Below are positions 35,814-44,442 of a stretch of 64,000 nt of DNA, piece by piece. The DNA comes from Maribacter sp. 1_MG-2023 (GTDB lineage Bacteria; Bacteroidota; Bacteroidia; Flavobacteriales; Flavobacteriaceae). Position numbers and translations under genes: made by a program. Within the stretch, counting starts at the first letter, position 1; every line of letters starts with the position of its first letter. The notes under the pieces were generated by a model that had not been told where the DNA came from, did no database searches, and saw nothing but the letters and a program-made list of their open reading frames with translations. The stretch covers positions 179,049 to 243,048 of the forward strand of contig NZ_JAUOPN010000006.1 in the NCBI RefSeq assembly GCF_030547005.1, given 5' to 3'.

Positions 35814-36722
35814 TTACAAAAAATAATAATAACTAATAAAAAACAACAAGGCGATAAAAAAGGTACTTAATGCTAATTTTTTCAGCTCTGGATCAAGTTC
35901 TGCCTCGTTATTGGTGCTAGCTACTTTTCTTAGATGAATAAACACCAGAAGGTAGCCTGCAAGACATACATAACGTAATTGCGATCCATTTGTTGTAAGT
36001 AAAAAACAAAACAGACACATAAACGAAATAATTAACAGTGCGTAGTGATATTTTTTTGCCTTCGGTAAACCCATTTTAACCACCATGGTATTCTTACCAA
36101 CTGCGGCATCAGATTTTATGTCTCTCATATTATTAAGGTTAAGAACACCTACACTCAATAACCCTATAGAAACTGCGGGCAATACTGTCATAAAAGAGAT
36201 TGCTTTCAGGTATAAAAACATAGAACCTAAAACACTGACTAATCCAAAAAATATAAAAACAAAAATATCGCCAAGACCGTTATACCCATAAGCAGATTTA
36301 CCTACGGTATATTTGATAGCTGCCCAAATTGCAAAGGCTCCCAATAATAAGAATAAAACAGGATATAGAATATCTTTTAAACCAAAAGAAGTAACGATTA
36401 ACGCTACAATGAGAATTGCATTAATTACAATACTGATATAAATACCAGATTTTAATTGCGCTGCGGTTAAAAGTCCACTCTGCAGAGCTCTTTTTGGCCC
36501 TACCCTATCATCACCATCAGTACCTTTGACACCGTCACCGTAATCATTTGCAAAATTAGACGTTACCTGTAAACCAATAGTAGTTAAGATTGCCAGAATA
36601 AAAATACTGACATTCGTAACCCCATGATAAGCTGCCATAGCAGTACCTACAAGTATACCTGAAATTGATAAGGGAAGGGTTCTAAGTCTTGCTGCGTTGA
36701 GCCAAGCTTTAACTTTTGTCAC
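35814..36722 (-). CDS. menA: 1,4-Dihydroxy-2-naphthoate polyprenyltransferase
   Basis: A 302-residue UbiA-family membrane enzyme with about eight or nine transmembrane helices. The first prenyl-diphosphate/Mg motif is NDYGDGVKGTDGDDR (about 59-73); a second Asp-rich segment lies in NNMRDIKSD (about 197-205). It attaches the isoprenoid tail to DHNA, giving demethylmenaquinone. The start is GTG at 36722, whose G is shared with the stop codon of the upstream SPOR-like gene (TAG/GTG overlap), which implies translational coupling. Confidence 0.92.
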   Translation of the reverse strand: MTKVKAWLNAARLRTLPLSISGILVGTAMAAYHGVTNVSIFILAILTTIGLQVTSNFANDYGDGVKGTDGDDRVGPKRALQSGLLTAAQLKSGIYISIVINAILIVALIVTSFGLKDILYPVLFLLLGAFAIWAAIKYTVGKSAYGYNGLGDIFVFIFFGLVSVLGSMFLYLKAISFMTVLPAVSIGLLSVGVLNLNNMRDIKSDAAVGKNTMVVKMGLPKAKKYHYALLIISFMCLFCFLLTTNGSQLRYVCLAGYLLVFIHLRKVASTNNEAELDPELKKLALSTFFIALLFFISYYYFL

Positions 36723-37330
36723 TAAAAAGGATCTTCTATTTGAATTCTTTTACCGTCTTGATAAGAAGCTACGAAAGCATCACCAAAACCAATATCTACT
36801 AATTGTTTTCTAAAAGATTGTGCTTCTTCTAAAGTCTCAAAATTACCTAATGAATACGAGTAAAAAGGATTGGTTTTAACGAAGAGTGTATTTGTCAAAG
36901 CTTCAGAAGCTAGTGTTACATTATTATCTACGAAAGATTTTACTTGTACCGAATATATTTTTTCTTTCTGTAAGAACTCTTTAGCCAGGTAAAATTCTTT
37001 AACAAGGCTTAGTTCTTCATTTTGCTCTTTCAAACTTTCTAAACGAGTTCTTATTGCATCAACGCTATCTATAGAAGTTAGCACCAAATCATTAGAAGCT
37101 TTTCTATTAAAACCACCTGAACTTGACAAACCTGCAGTAAATGAGGTAAATGCCAAACCGCCAATTAAGAAAAGACCTGTAATTCCTGCCAAAATATTAC
37201 GCTGAATCTTACTCTTCTTTAATTCTTTGTTTTTGAATTTTATTTGATCTAATAAACGCTCATTGATAATTTGTGCTTTATCGACGTCTTTATGTAATTC
37301 TAGTAAATCGCTTTCTTCTATAAAGGGCAT
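36722..37330 (-). CDS. Membrane-anchored SPOR-like domain protein
   Basis: A 202-residue protein: cytoplasmic N-terminal helix, one transmembrane segment (about 45-66), a short coiled coil (about 80-115) and a C-terminal domain like SPOR (about 125-200, with YSVQVKSFVDN, then FYSYSLGNFETLEEAQSFR). SPOR domains bind denuded peptidoglycan glycans at division sites, so a cell-envelope role is possible. It overlaps menA by one base. Assignment to the SPOR family rests on pattern only. Confidence 0.75.
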   Translation of the reverse strand: MPFIEESDLLELHKDVDKAQIINERLLDQIKFKNKELKKSKIQRNILAGITGLFLIGGLAFTSFTAGLSSSGGFNRKASNDLVLTSIDSVDAIRTRLESLKEQNEELSLVKEFYLAKEFLQKEKIYSVQVKSFVDNNVTLASEALTNTLFVKTNPFYSYSLGNFETLEEAQSFRKQLVDIGFGDAFVASYQDGKRIQIEDPF

Positions 37331-37499
37331 ATACAGGGGTAATTTTTACGCTTAAAACCTAAATGTAAGTTAAAAATTGTTAATAACTTTTTAATTGACA
37401 CAAAAATAAAATTAAATGTAACTAATCACAATAAACACGATGATTATTTAAGATATTCTGTTGAAAATCAAATCGAAAAGAATTTTCCTACATTTATAT

Positions 37500-38336
37500 T
37501 TAGTCATCTAAGAGACTGATACCGTCAGATTCAATTTTAATTTTTCTGTCTTTATATAAGGTACCTAGACCTTTTTTAAATGTTTTCTTACTCATTTGAA
37601 AAATATCTCTAATTTCTTCTGGTGCAGACTTATCATGTAACCCTAAAAAACCACCACTTTCAACTAACACTTCATATATTTTCTTAGCAGCAGGTTCTAA
37701 AACTTTAGCACCTAATGGCTGAAGAGAAATATCTAATTTATTGTCTTTTCTAATGATCTTGATACAACCAGGTATGACGTCGCCAATATTAATTGGTTTG
37801 AAAACTTCATTGAAGTAAACTAACCCCTTATGTTTTTCATTTACAATAACCTCCCAACCTAAATCGGTTTGTCTAGTAACGACTAAATCTACCTTCTCCC
37901 ATTCTTTAAGATCGATAGTATCATTACTTAAAAATCTGTCGAGTTTATTTGAAGCAACCAATCTACCAGAACGTTCATCTAAATAACAGTGTACCACATA
38001 CCACTGCCCTTCTTTCATCTTAACACGCTGCTCACGAAAAGGTACTAAAAGGTGTTTCTCAAGACCCCATTGCATAAACGCACCAAACTCATTCACCTCA
38101 GCTACTTGTAACAATCTAAATTCACCAAGCATAATATCTGGCTCTAAGGTAGTTGCAACTGGTCTTTCATCATAATCTAAATAACAGAAAACTTTAATTT
38201 TCTCTCCTATTTCATATTCAGTTGGCACATATTTATTTGGTAACAATACATCATTTCCTTCTTCATCACCCAAAAAGAGTCCAACACTAGTGTCTCTTAA
38301 AATCTCAAGGTTGTTTATATGTCCTAATTCTATCAT
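37500..38336 (-). CDS. cvfB: CvfB-like S1 RNA-binding protein
   Basis: A 278-residue protein of the CvfB/YitL family: tandem S1-like OB-fold domains (about 1-210) followed by a winged-helix domain (about 225-278, with EIRDIFQMSKKTFKKGLGTLYK). Family members bind RNA and affect virulence-factor expression in Gram-positive species; the role in Bacteroidota is not known. A TAATTTTG -7-like element on the minus strand (38348-38341) lies only a few bases before the ATG, hinting at a leaderless message. A terminator separates it from the DUF2853 gene. Confidence 0.85.
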   Translation of the reverse strand: MIELGHINNLEILRDTSVGLFLGDEEGNDVLLPNKYVPTEYEIGEKIKVFCYLDYDERPVATTLEPDIMLGEFRLLQVAEVNEFGAFMQWGLEKHLLVPFREQRVKMKEGQWYVVHCYLDERSGRLVASNKLDRFLSNDTIDLKEWEKVDLVVTRQTDLGWEVIVNEKHKGLVYFNEVFKPINIGDVIPGCIKIIRKDNKLDISLQPLGAKVLEPAAKKIYEVLVESGGFLGLHDKSAPEEIRDIFQMSKKTFKKGLGTLYKDRKIKIESDGISLLDD

Positions 38337-38379
38337 GCTGCAAAATTACATTTTAAATATTAAAAACTTAGTCTAAAAA

Positions 38380-38410
38380 AAAGACCGTTACCAAAAAGGC
38401 AACGGTCTTT
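38380..38410 (-). terminator. Terminator after the DUF2853 gene
   Basis: Inverted repeat AAAGACCGTT (38380-38389) and AACGGTCTTT (38401-38410) around an A-rich loop, 19 bp past the DUF2853 stop on the minus strand, which continues into a T run. Confidence 0.75.
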
Positions 38411-38428
38411 AATTTAATTGTCATCTGA

Positions 38429-38773
38429 CTATTTATCGTAAACAGATGATTTTTTGAAATGTTGACAAAGCTTGTAATAGATAACTGCTCTATGCTTGTT
38501 TCTGTTAGAAGAACCGTATTTGTCCATAACAGATGCAAGTGCTTCATCTAATTTAGCATTATCAGGAAGACCTAACTTTTTGATCAAGTAATTGTTCTTT
38601 ACAGTATCCAATTCTTTTTGATCACTACCAGATACTTTAGAAGCATCGATGTTGTAAATAGATGGTCCTAGACCAACAGTTACTTTTTTAAGCAAGTCCA
38701 TATCTGCATTTTCACCAAATTTATCTTTGATGTCTGCAGCATACTTTTCGATTAAATCGTCTCTTTTACTCAT
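38429..38773 (-). CDS. DUF2853 family protein
   Basis: A 114-residue cytoplasmic, helical protein (MSKRDDLIEKYAADIKDKFG start; KHRAVIYYKLCQHF near the end). The family is conserved in Bacteroidota and some Proteobacteria; no function is established. I chose ATG 38773 over 38833 because the longer option begins inside menD and adds a hydrophobic, non-conserved stretch. It lies 34 bp after menD and is followed by a terminator. Confidence 0.85.
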   Translation of the reverse strand: MSKRDDLIEKYAADIKDKFGENADMDLLKKVTVGLGPSIYNIDASKVSGSDQKELDTVKNNYLIKKLGLPDNAKLDEALASVMDKYGSSNRNKHRAVIYYKLCQHFKKSSVYDK

Positions 38774-38807
38774 GTTAAATGTGTTATAATTAATGGTTAA
38801 TACACCA

Positions 38808-40559
38808 CTAAGATATGAAACGAAAATAATCAATCAAAATTTTATCGTTTTTTAATGTAGGCGTAGTAATTTCCAGTAATTGCGGACGACCGGTTTCATC
38901 AAAAAATGTACTTAATTCTTCTTCAAGCTCTTCAGATGAATTTGCCGTTAAATAATTGAAACCATACATCGCACAAAGATGCGCTGCAGATAAGGTATGT
39001 CTGGTTTCGAAATAGGTTTCAAAAACATCAGAATTTTCCTTTCCCGGAAGTATTCTAAAAATTCCGCCGCCATTATTATTAACAACAATAATTCTAAAAT
39101 TAGGCTTTAAGTAACTATTCCACAATGCATTACTATCATAGAAAAAGCTAAGATCGCCTGTTATAAAAAGTGTAGGTGAGCTAATTACCAAAGATGCACC
39201 AATTGCTGTAGATGTACTACCATCAATACCACTTGTACCTCTATTACAAAAGACTTTTAGTGTAGAATTTACGTTAAATAACTGTGTATATCTAATGGTA
39301 GAACTATTTGCTAACTGCAACATATAATCATTAGGCACAGCTGCTAAAATATGATTAAAGGCTAAAAAATCTGAAAACGGAATCTCTTTTAAATAATCAT
39401 CTCTTTTGAGCTCATATTTCTCTTTTACCTTATTCCAATGAGAAAAATACTCACTTTTTAGATTCGTATTGTCTGAATACATTTCACTGAAAAAATCATT
39501 AACCGAAATTTTAATATGTTCTTCTAAACAGAAAAAAGTATCGTTTGCAAATTGACCTCCAATATGCCAATGATGTTCTGGCGCATAATTTCTTAAAAAG
39601 GCTTTTACTTTTTTAGAAACTATGAGTCCGCCAAAAGTTATCAATACCTCTGGCTTCAATTTTTCGAATTCCAATTCAGTATCGGCATACATTTCCATGG
39701 GTGCAACTAACGAATCTATACTATTAAAAAAATTAGGATGATGAATATTCGATGTAGTTTCTGTTAACACTATAACGCTAGGATCATTAGCTAGCTTTTC
39801 TAAAACCATATCTTTAATAGCATTAGATGTATTAACACCTACCAATACCATTTTACGAACAGAAGTTTTCCAAATATTTCTATGCTGCTCTAAATCTAAA
39901 ACATTAGCAACCTTAGTTGGTATCGCACTAATTTGCGGCGATACCGTAGGCGCAGATACTGTTTCATACAAAGGCTCTTCAAAAGGTGCGTTTATATGAA
40001 TAGGAGTATTAGACGTCAGTGAAATTTCAAGAGCAAGGTTCAATTCACCATCATTGAAATGCTGTACTTCTTGTTGAACTTCATTTACATCTCTATTAGA
40101 AAGCCACTCAGGTTTATATTGCAAAATCTTTTTAGTAGCATGATTGACATCTTGTTTTAGGTTGGCAGAATATCTTATATGATTTTCAAATACATTTCGC
40201 TGGTTAATGGTTTGTCCATCTCCTATTCCTAATTTATACACAGGTCTGTCAGCAGAAATAACAATTAACGGAACATTACTAAAATATGCCTCGGCAACCG
40301 CTGGGTAATAATTTAAAAGCGCACTACCAGATGTACAAAGCACTACCACTGGCTTTTGCAATTGTTGCGCCATACCTAAAGCAAAAAAAGCGGCACAACG
40401 TTCGTCTACTATGCTATAACAAGTAAAAAAAGGATTCTCTGCAAAGGCTATCGTAAGCGGCGCATTTCTAGACCCCGGCGATATCACTATTTTAGAAATA
40501 TTCTTTGCCTGGCAATGTTGAACAATAGATTGTGCGGTAGGTATTGCGGAGTATTTCAT
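38808..40559 (-). CDS. menD: 2-Succinyl-5-enolpyruvyl-6-hydroxy-3-cyclohexene-1-carboxylate synthase
   Basis: A 583-residue thiamine-diphosphate enzyme that joins 2-oxoglutarate to isochorismate in menaquinone synthesis. It has SPGSRNAPLTIAF and VVLCTSGSALLNYYPAVAEA in the N-terminal domain, ThDP-binding GDLSFFYDSNAL and the GGGIFRILPG segment. The start 40559 (MKYSAIPTAQ) was preferred to 40580. It follows menF by 49 bp. Confidence 0.93.
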   Translation of the reverse strand: MKYSAIPTAQSIVQHCQAKNISKIVISPGSRNAPLTIAFAENPFFTCYSIVDERCAAFFALGMAQQLQKPVVVLCTSGSALLNYYPAVAEAYFSNVPLIVISADRPVYKLGIGDGQTINQRNVFENHIRYSANLKQDVNHATKKILQYKPEWLSNRDVNEVQQEVQHFNDGELNLALEISLTSNTPIHINAPFEEPLYETVSAPTVSPQISAIPTKVANVLDLEQHRNIWKTSVRKMVLVGVNTSNAIKDMVLEKLANDPSVIVLTETTSNIHHPNFFNSIDSLVAPMEMYADTELEFEKLKPEVLITFGGLIVSKKVKAFLRNYAPEHHWHIGGQFANDTFFCLEEHIKISVNDFFSEMYSDNTNLKSEYFSHWNKVKEKYELKRDDYLKEIPFSDFLAFNHILAAVPNDYMLQLANSSTIRYTQLFNVNSTLKVFCNRGTSGIDGSTSTAIGASLVISSPTLFITGDLSFFYDSNALWNSYLKPNFRIIVVNNNGGGIFRILPGKENSDVFETYFETRHTLSAAHLCAMYGFNYLTANSSEELEEELSTFFDETGRPQLLEITTPTLKNDKILIDYFRFIS

Positions 40560-40608
40560 GTAATTCAAAAATACGACCAAAGCGGGTTATTACCCAAAAG
40601 TTACTAAT

Positions 40609-41721
40609 CTATTTACCGTCTAGAACACGAAACATGGTATTACTTTTTAAAGCCGTTTCTTCCCATTCTTTTTCAGGTATAGAATCACTTGTAATTCCAC
40701 CACCTACATAAATCTCAGCTTTCTCTTTGAACAATTGCATGCAGCGTAGATTTACAAAAAGCTCTGAGGTTTTCATAACACTTCTATAAGCACTATTCTC
40801 TTGGTTACGACGGTTTCTATTTCTTGGCAGTTCTGTTTTTGTATTCAGCTCACCTAAAAATCCGGTATAAAAATTACGTTCATACAATTCGTTTTCTAAA
40901 ATAAAACTCTTTGCATTTTCTAACGGGCTACCGCATACTGCTGGTGTTGGATGTAGTGCTTTTAATATATCACCAAATTTATTCGGCGCAATGGTGCCTT
41001 TCATTTCAGTACGAAGATGCCAAAGTTGACCTGCCTTAACAGACTCTCGTTCAGAACTATTTAAAGAAACAACATCATCTTTTAAAGTATCCAAAATATA
41101 ATCGGTTACCAATTGCTGTTCATCTAATTCTTTTTCCGCCCAAATTGGTTCATTAGCACCTATTGCATTCTGTGTACCTGCCAAAGACATTGTAGTAAAT
41201 TGAGTACCATTACTTTTTATCAAGATTTCTGGGGTAGCACCCATCCAAATTCCAATTTTTGGATGGTACCAAAAGTAGCAGAATGCTTTTTTATATACTT
41301 GAAGAATTCGTTGATACACTTCAAAGTAATTGTCTTTGACATCAACTTCTATTTTCCTAGACAGAACAACTTTATTGAAATCACCTTTACCAATTCTCTT
41401 AATGGCTTTAGATATTAAATTAAGATATCTTTCCTTTTCTGTAGCTTCGCTTTCCGGTATGTTTTTCTCACTGACCTGAAATTCATCATTTAAAATTAAC
41501 GGAACCTTTTCTAAAGCATCCATTTTCATTAAAATAGCATCTGAATTCACATCGAACGGAGCAAAAACGAATCCTGTTTCCGTGAAATCTATAACCTTAT
41601 GAACGTCATCGTTGTTTTGAAAAACACCCACCAATTCGGTTTCATTAGGTTTGCTATATAACACAAACGGCAACTGCTCTTTCAAGCAATTTTCAGCTCT
41701 ATGAAAAAGTTCTTGTATCAT
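40609..41721 (-). CDS. menF: Isochorismate synthase
   Basis: A 370-residue chorismate-utilising enzyme (anthranilate synthase component I fold). The C-terminal catalytic half shows KVVLSRKIEVDV, GATPEIL, SLAGTQ, HPTPAVCGSP and ELYERNFYTGFLGE, all typical of isochorismate synthases. It converts chorismate to isochorismate. In this setting it feeds MenD rather than a siderophore pathway. It is one base past the stop of the hotdog thioesterase gene and 49 bp before menD. Confidence 0.9.
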   Translation of the reverse strand: MIQELFHRAENCLKEQLPFVLYSKPNETELVGVFQNNDDVHKVIDFTETGFVFAPFDVNSDAILMKMDALEKVPLILNDEFQVSEKNIPESEATEKERYLNLISKAIKRIGKGDFNKVVLSRKIEVDVKDNYFEVYQRILQVYKKAFCYFWYHPKIGIWMGATPEILIKSNGTQFTTMSLAGTQNAIGANEPIWAEKELDEQQLVTDYILDTLKDDVVSLNSSERESVKAGQLWHLRTEMKGTIAPNKFGDILKALHPTPAVCGSPLENAKSFILENELYERNFYTGFLGELNTKTELPRNRNRRNQENSAYRSVMKTSELFVNLRCMQLFKEKAEIYVGGGITSDSIPEKEWEETALKSNTMFRVLDGK

Positions 41722-41722
41722 A

Positions 41723-42145
41723 CTACTTTCTAGGTAATGCGATAGTAGTTAATTTACAAAGAGAGACCAGTTGATCATCTTCGTTGGTCACCCTAATCTC
41801 CCATAATTGGGTAGTTCTACCTTTGTGTAAGATGGTTGCTCTGGCATAAACAAATCCTTCTTTTACACTTTTAACGTGATTTGCAGAAATCTCCAAACCT
41901 TTAACAAAAAATTTGTTACCATCTAAAAAAACATAAGATGCCGCACTACCAACACTCTCTGCCAATGCAGCGGTTGCCCCACCATGTAAAACTCCGTCCG
42001 GCTGATGCACTTTTGGAGTAACAGGCATTTTAGCCAACAAAAAATCTTCCCCTACATCTATGTATTCGATTTCTAAAGTCTGCATTAAGGTATCTTTAGA
42101 AGATTCGTTACAAATCTTTAGAATTTTCTCTTTGTAGTCGTTCAT
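41723..42145 (-). CDS. menI: Hotdog-fold thioesterase, probable DHNA-CoA thioesterase
   Basis: A 140-residue PaaI/YdiI-like hotdog thioesterase with the active-site helix HGGATAALAESVGSAASY (catalytic acid in LAES) and the strand KGLEISANHVKSVKEGFV, which resembles E. coli YdiI/MenI. Adjacent menF and menD support a role in releasing DHNA from its CoA ester. The start at 42145 gives the usual length; an in-frame ATG at 42235 lies beyond the start of the divergent gene. The family is firm; MenI identity rests on context and motif. Confidence 0.8.
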   Translation of the reverse strand: MNDYKEKILKICNESSKDTLMQTLEIEYIDVGEDFLLAKMPVTPKVHQPDGVLHGGATAALAESVGSAASYVFLDGNKFFVKGLEISANHVKSVKEGFVYARATILHKGRTTQLWEIRVTNEDDQLVSLCKLTTIALPRK

Positions 42146-42209
42146 CCTTTTTTTTGTAAAATTAAGCATTACATTACCAACAGAAAAGCCGAACCGAAAT
42201 GATAGATTA

Positions 42210-42854
42210 ATGGAGAACCAAATAAAAAATGTCACTTATAAAACTACCAACACCTATGAGACTTTAAATGAATTAACTAACCAAACAAAACGAGTTTGGA
42301 TTGTTTTTCATGGCATAGGTTTCTTAAGTAGATTTTTTCTTAAATATTTCAACGAGTTACCTAAAAATGAAAACTACATCATTGCCCCACAAGCTCCTTC
42401 TAAATATTATTTAAAAAATGAATATAAGCATGTAGGTGCAAGTTGGTTGACAAAAGAAAACACGGCACTTGAAACAACTAACCTTTACAATTATTTAGAT
42501 GCTGTTATAGAGGATGAAAACCTACCTCTGGATTGTGAAATTGTTCTCTTCGGATTTTCGCAAGGCATTTCTATAGCATTAAGGTATTTGGCGTATTCTA
42601 AAATGACTTGCTCAAAATTGATTCTCTATGCTGGCGGAATACCCACAGAATTAAAAAAATCAGATTTTACCCATTTAAAAAAGGAGACCGAGATTATTTC
42701 AGTTTTTGGCAACAAGGATCAATACATTACTCCAGACAAATTAATAGAAGAGAATAACAAACTTAAAACACTTTTTGGAGACCGTATTAAAAACATCACC
42801 TTTGATGGTGGACACGAGGTAAAAAAGGAAATAATAAATCAATTGGCAAAATGA
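42210..42854 (+). CDS. Alpha/beta hydrolase (carboxylesterase/phospholipase-like)
   Basis: A 214-residue alpha/beta hydrolase: nucleophile elbow GFSQGIS (catalytic Ser), an acid around VFGNKDQYI and the C-terminal His in FDGGHEVKKE. The pattern IVFHGIG and IIAPQAPSKYYL suggests the phospholipase/carboxylesterase group (COG0400). It diverges from the menI-like gene and overlaps the next acetyltransferase gene by 4 bp (ATGA). It does not resemble MenH enough to fill that step. Confidence 0.85.
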   Translation: MENQIKNVTYKTTNTYETLNELTNQTKRVWIVFHGIGFLSRFFLKYFNELPKNENYIIAPQAPSKYYLKNEYKHVGASWLTKENTALETTNLYNYLDAVIEDENLPLDCEIVLFGFSQGISIALRYLAYSKMTCSKLILYAGGIPTELKKSDFTHLKKETEIISVFGNKDQYITPDKLIEENNKLKTLFGDRIKNITFDGGHEVKKEIINQLAK

Positions 42855-43408
42855 ACTATACACCAACCTTAGAAAACGAACGGGTTATACTGAGTCCGTT
42901 AACCTTAGAAAATTACGAAAAGCTGATTCCCATAGCTTCACAGAAAAAATTGGTTCAATACTCCCCTTCTGACATTGCAACACCTGCAAGTTTAAAAAAC
43001 TATGTAGAAATTGCATTAGAACAGCAAAAAGCTGGCACTAGCATACCCTTTGTTGTTTATGATAGAAAGAATAATGCATTTGCAGGGTGCACCCGTTTTA
43101 TGCATATCAATTCAACAAATAAAGTCCTACATATTGGCTCTACTTGGATCGGTCGTGAATTTCAAGGTACCGGGTTAAACACCCAAATGAAAAAATTAAT
43201 GCTTGAATATGCTTTTACTACCATGAATTTCGAAAAAGTAGAATTTCGTGTAGATGAAAGAAATATGGCATCAAGAAAAGCAGTTGAGAAACTAGGCTGC
43301 ACCTTAGAGGGTATACTACGCAAAGATGTTTACCTACTTAATGGTTTTAAAAGAAATACCTGTTGCTATGGTCTTTTGCGAGAAGAATGGCAAAGTAATC
43401 AGAAATAG
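42851..43408 (+). CDS. GNAT N-acetyltransferase, RimJ/RimL-like
   Basis: A 185-residue acetyltransferase of the RimJ/RimL type, with EFQGTGLNTQMKKLML (acetyl-CoA loop), FRVDERNMASRKAVEKLG and the EGILRKDVYLLNGF C-terminal signature. The substrate may be a protein N-terminus or a small molecule. It overlaps the hydrolase gene by 4 bp and is the last gene of that pair; the convergent 309-residue gene ends 2 bp away. Confidence 0.9.
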   Translation: MNYTPTLENERVILSPLTLENYEKLIPIASQKKLVQYSPSDIATPASLKNYVEIALEQQKAGTSIPFVVYDRKNNAFAGCTRFMHINSTNKVLHIGSTWIGREFQGTGLNTQMKKLMLEYAFTTMNFEKVEFRVDERNMASRKAVEKLGCTLEGILRKDVYLLNGFKRNTCCYGLLREEWQSNQK

Positions 43409-43410
43409 TA

Positions 43411-44340
43411 CTACTCTTTAATAACTGTAGTTTCAGCTTGGTAATAGGTGATTTTTCTAGTAGTATAGGTATTGTCGGGCGTTACAATCTGCTTGATCCA
43501 ATTACCAACTTCAGAATTGTCGTATTGATAAATGTATTCTTTCTTAATAATACCAGCACCTCTTTTTGCAATTTCAGAAACTAGCATTCCCTTTTCGTCA
43601 TATTCGTAACTAGTACGTGTGGTTGGCTCAAATTTCTTCAATTGCGAATTGTATTCAAATTCTTGCTGTGCCATTAGTTTACCATCCATGCTATACACTT
43701 CTTCATAAGCATCATTCTCTTCACCATTTAAATACTCTTTTGTTAAAACAATTCTTTGAGCAGCTTTATTAATCGGTTTTAGCGTAGATGTGCGAATAGA
43801 TTTTACTGGAGCATCGTTCAATAGATAGGTAACGGTATTCTCGCCTTTAAACTTCTTGTGTTCTATAAGCGTAACGTCTGTACCGTTATTATTGGTTCTT
43901 TGAATGCTTATTAAATCGCCAAACTCATCATATCCATATATGTACTCATCTAAAAACGCTTTTTCATAGGAGAAGATACGCTCTTGTATTTTTAAATTAT
44001 CGGTAGAATCAATTTCGTAAAAATGTGCGATAGAAGTACTTGCATCAAAAACACCATTTCTATAAGATTCTGATCGTTTTTCCAAAAGGTCATCATTATT
44101 ATACTTATAATAAACAGCATCATAGTCTTGTTCATTATATCTTGTAACTGACTTTGTTAAGAAACCCTTTTTATTAAAGTCATATTCTTCTTTACCATAA
44201 TCGGTACTGACCAAGCAAGATTTCACATCTCCCATTAAGTCAAAATCCTCAAGAGTGAAGATTTGAATTTCTTGTCCTCTGACGGTAGAAAAAGCTGTTA
44301 TAAAAACCGTTAAAAAAATAAAATGGTATTTCTTAGTCAT
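43411..44340 (-). CDS. Exported protein with YD/RHS-like repeats, unknown function
   Basis: A 309-residue protein with a signal peptide (cleavage near VRGQ, residue 23) and repeated beta units rich in Tyr-Asp: YDFNKKGFLTKS, YKYNNDDLLEKR, YGYDEFGDLISI, YEYDEKGMLVSE. These resemble single YD/RHS-type repeats in small periplasmic proteins. I do not recognise a named family. It stands between the GNAT gene and the dnaK terminator. Confidence 0.75.
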   Translation of the reverse strand: MTKKYHFIFLTVFITAFSTVRGQEIQIFTLEDFDLMGDVKSCLVSTDYGKEEYDFNKKGFLTKSVTRYNEQDYDAVYYKYNNDDLLEKRSESYRNGVFDASTSIAHFYEIDSTDNLKIQERIFSYEKAFLDEYIYGYDEFGDLISIQRTNNNGTDVTLIEHKKFKGENTVTYLLNDAPVKSIRTSTLKPINKAAQRIVLTKEYLNGEENDAYEEVYSMDGKLMAQQEFEYNSQLKKFEPTTRTSYEYDEKGMLVSEIAKRGAGIIKKEYIYQYDNSEVGNWIKQIVTPDNTYTTRKITYYQAETTVIKE

Positions 44341-44392
44341 ACTGCGAAATTACTTTATTAATAATAGGGATAAAAGGATATCATATAAAAGT

Positions 44393-44421
44393 AAAAAGGG
44401 ACGGTATAAACCGTCCCTTTT
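44393..44421. terminator. Terminator after dnaK
   Basis: AAAAA, GGGACGGT (44398-44405), loop ATAA, ACCGTCCC (44410-44417), TTTT. It is 22 bp past the dnaK stop and separates it from the YD-repeat gene. Confidence 0.85.
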
Positions 44422-44442
44422 ATATAACAACTTAAAGTTATA

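Noticed and set aside
42210..42854. MenH-type hydrolase
   Set aside because: It belongs to the carboxylesterase/phospholipase-like group, is divergent from the men genes and lacks MenH-like sequence features.
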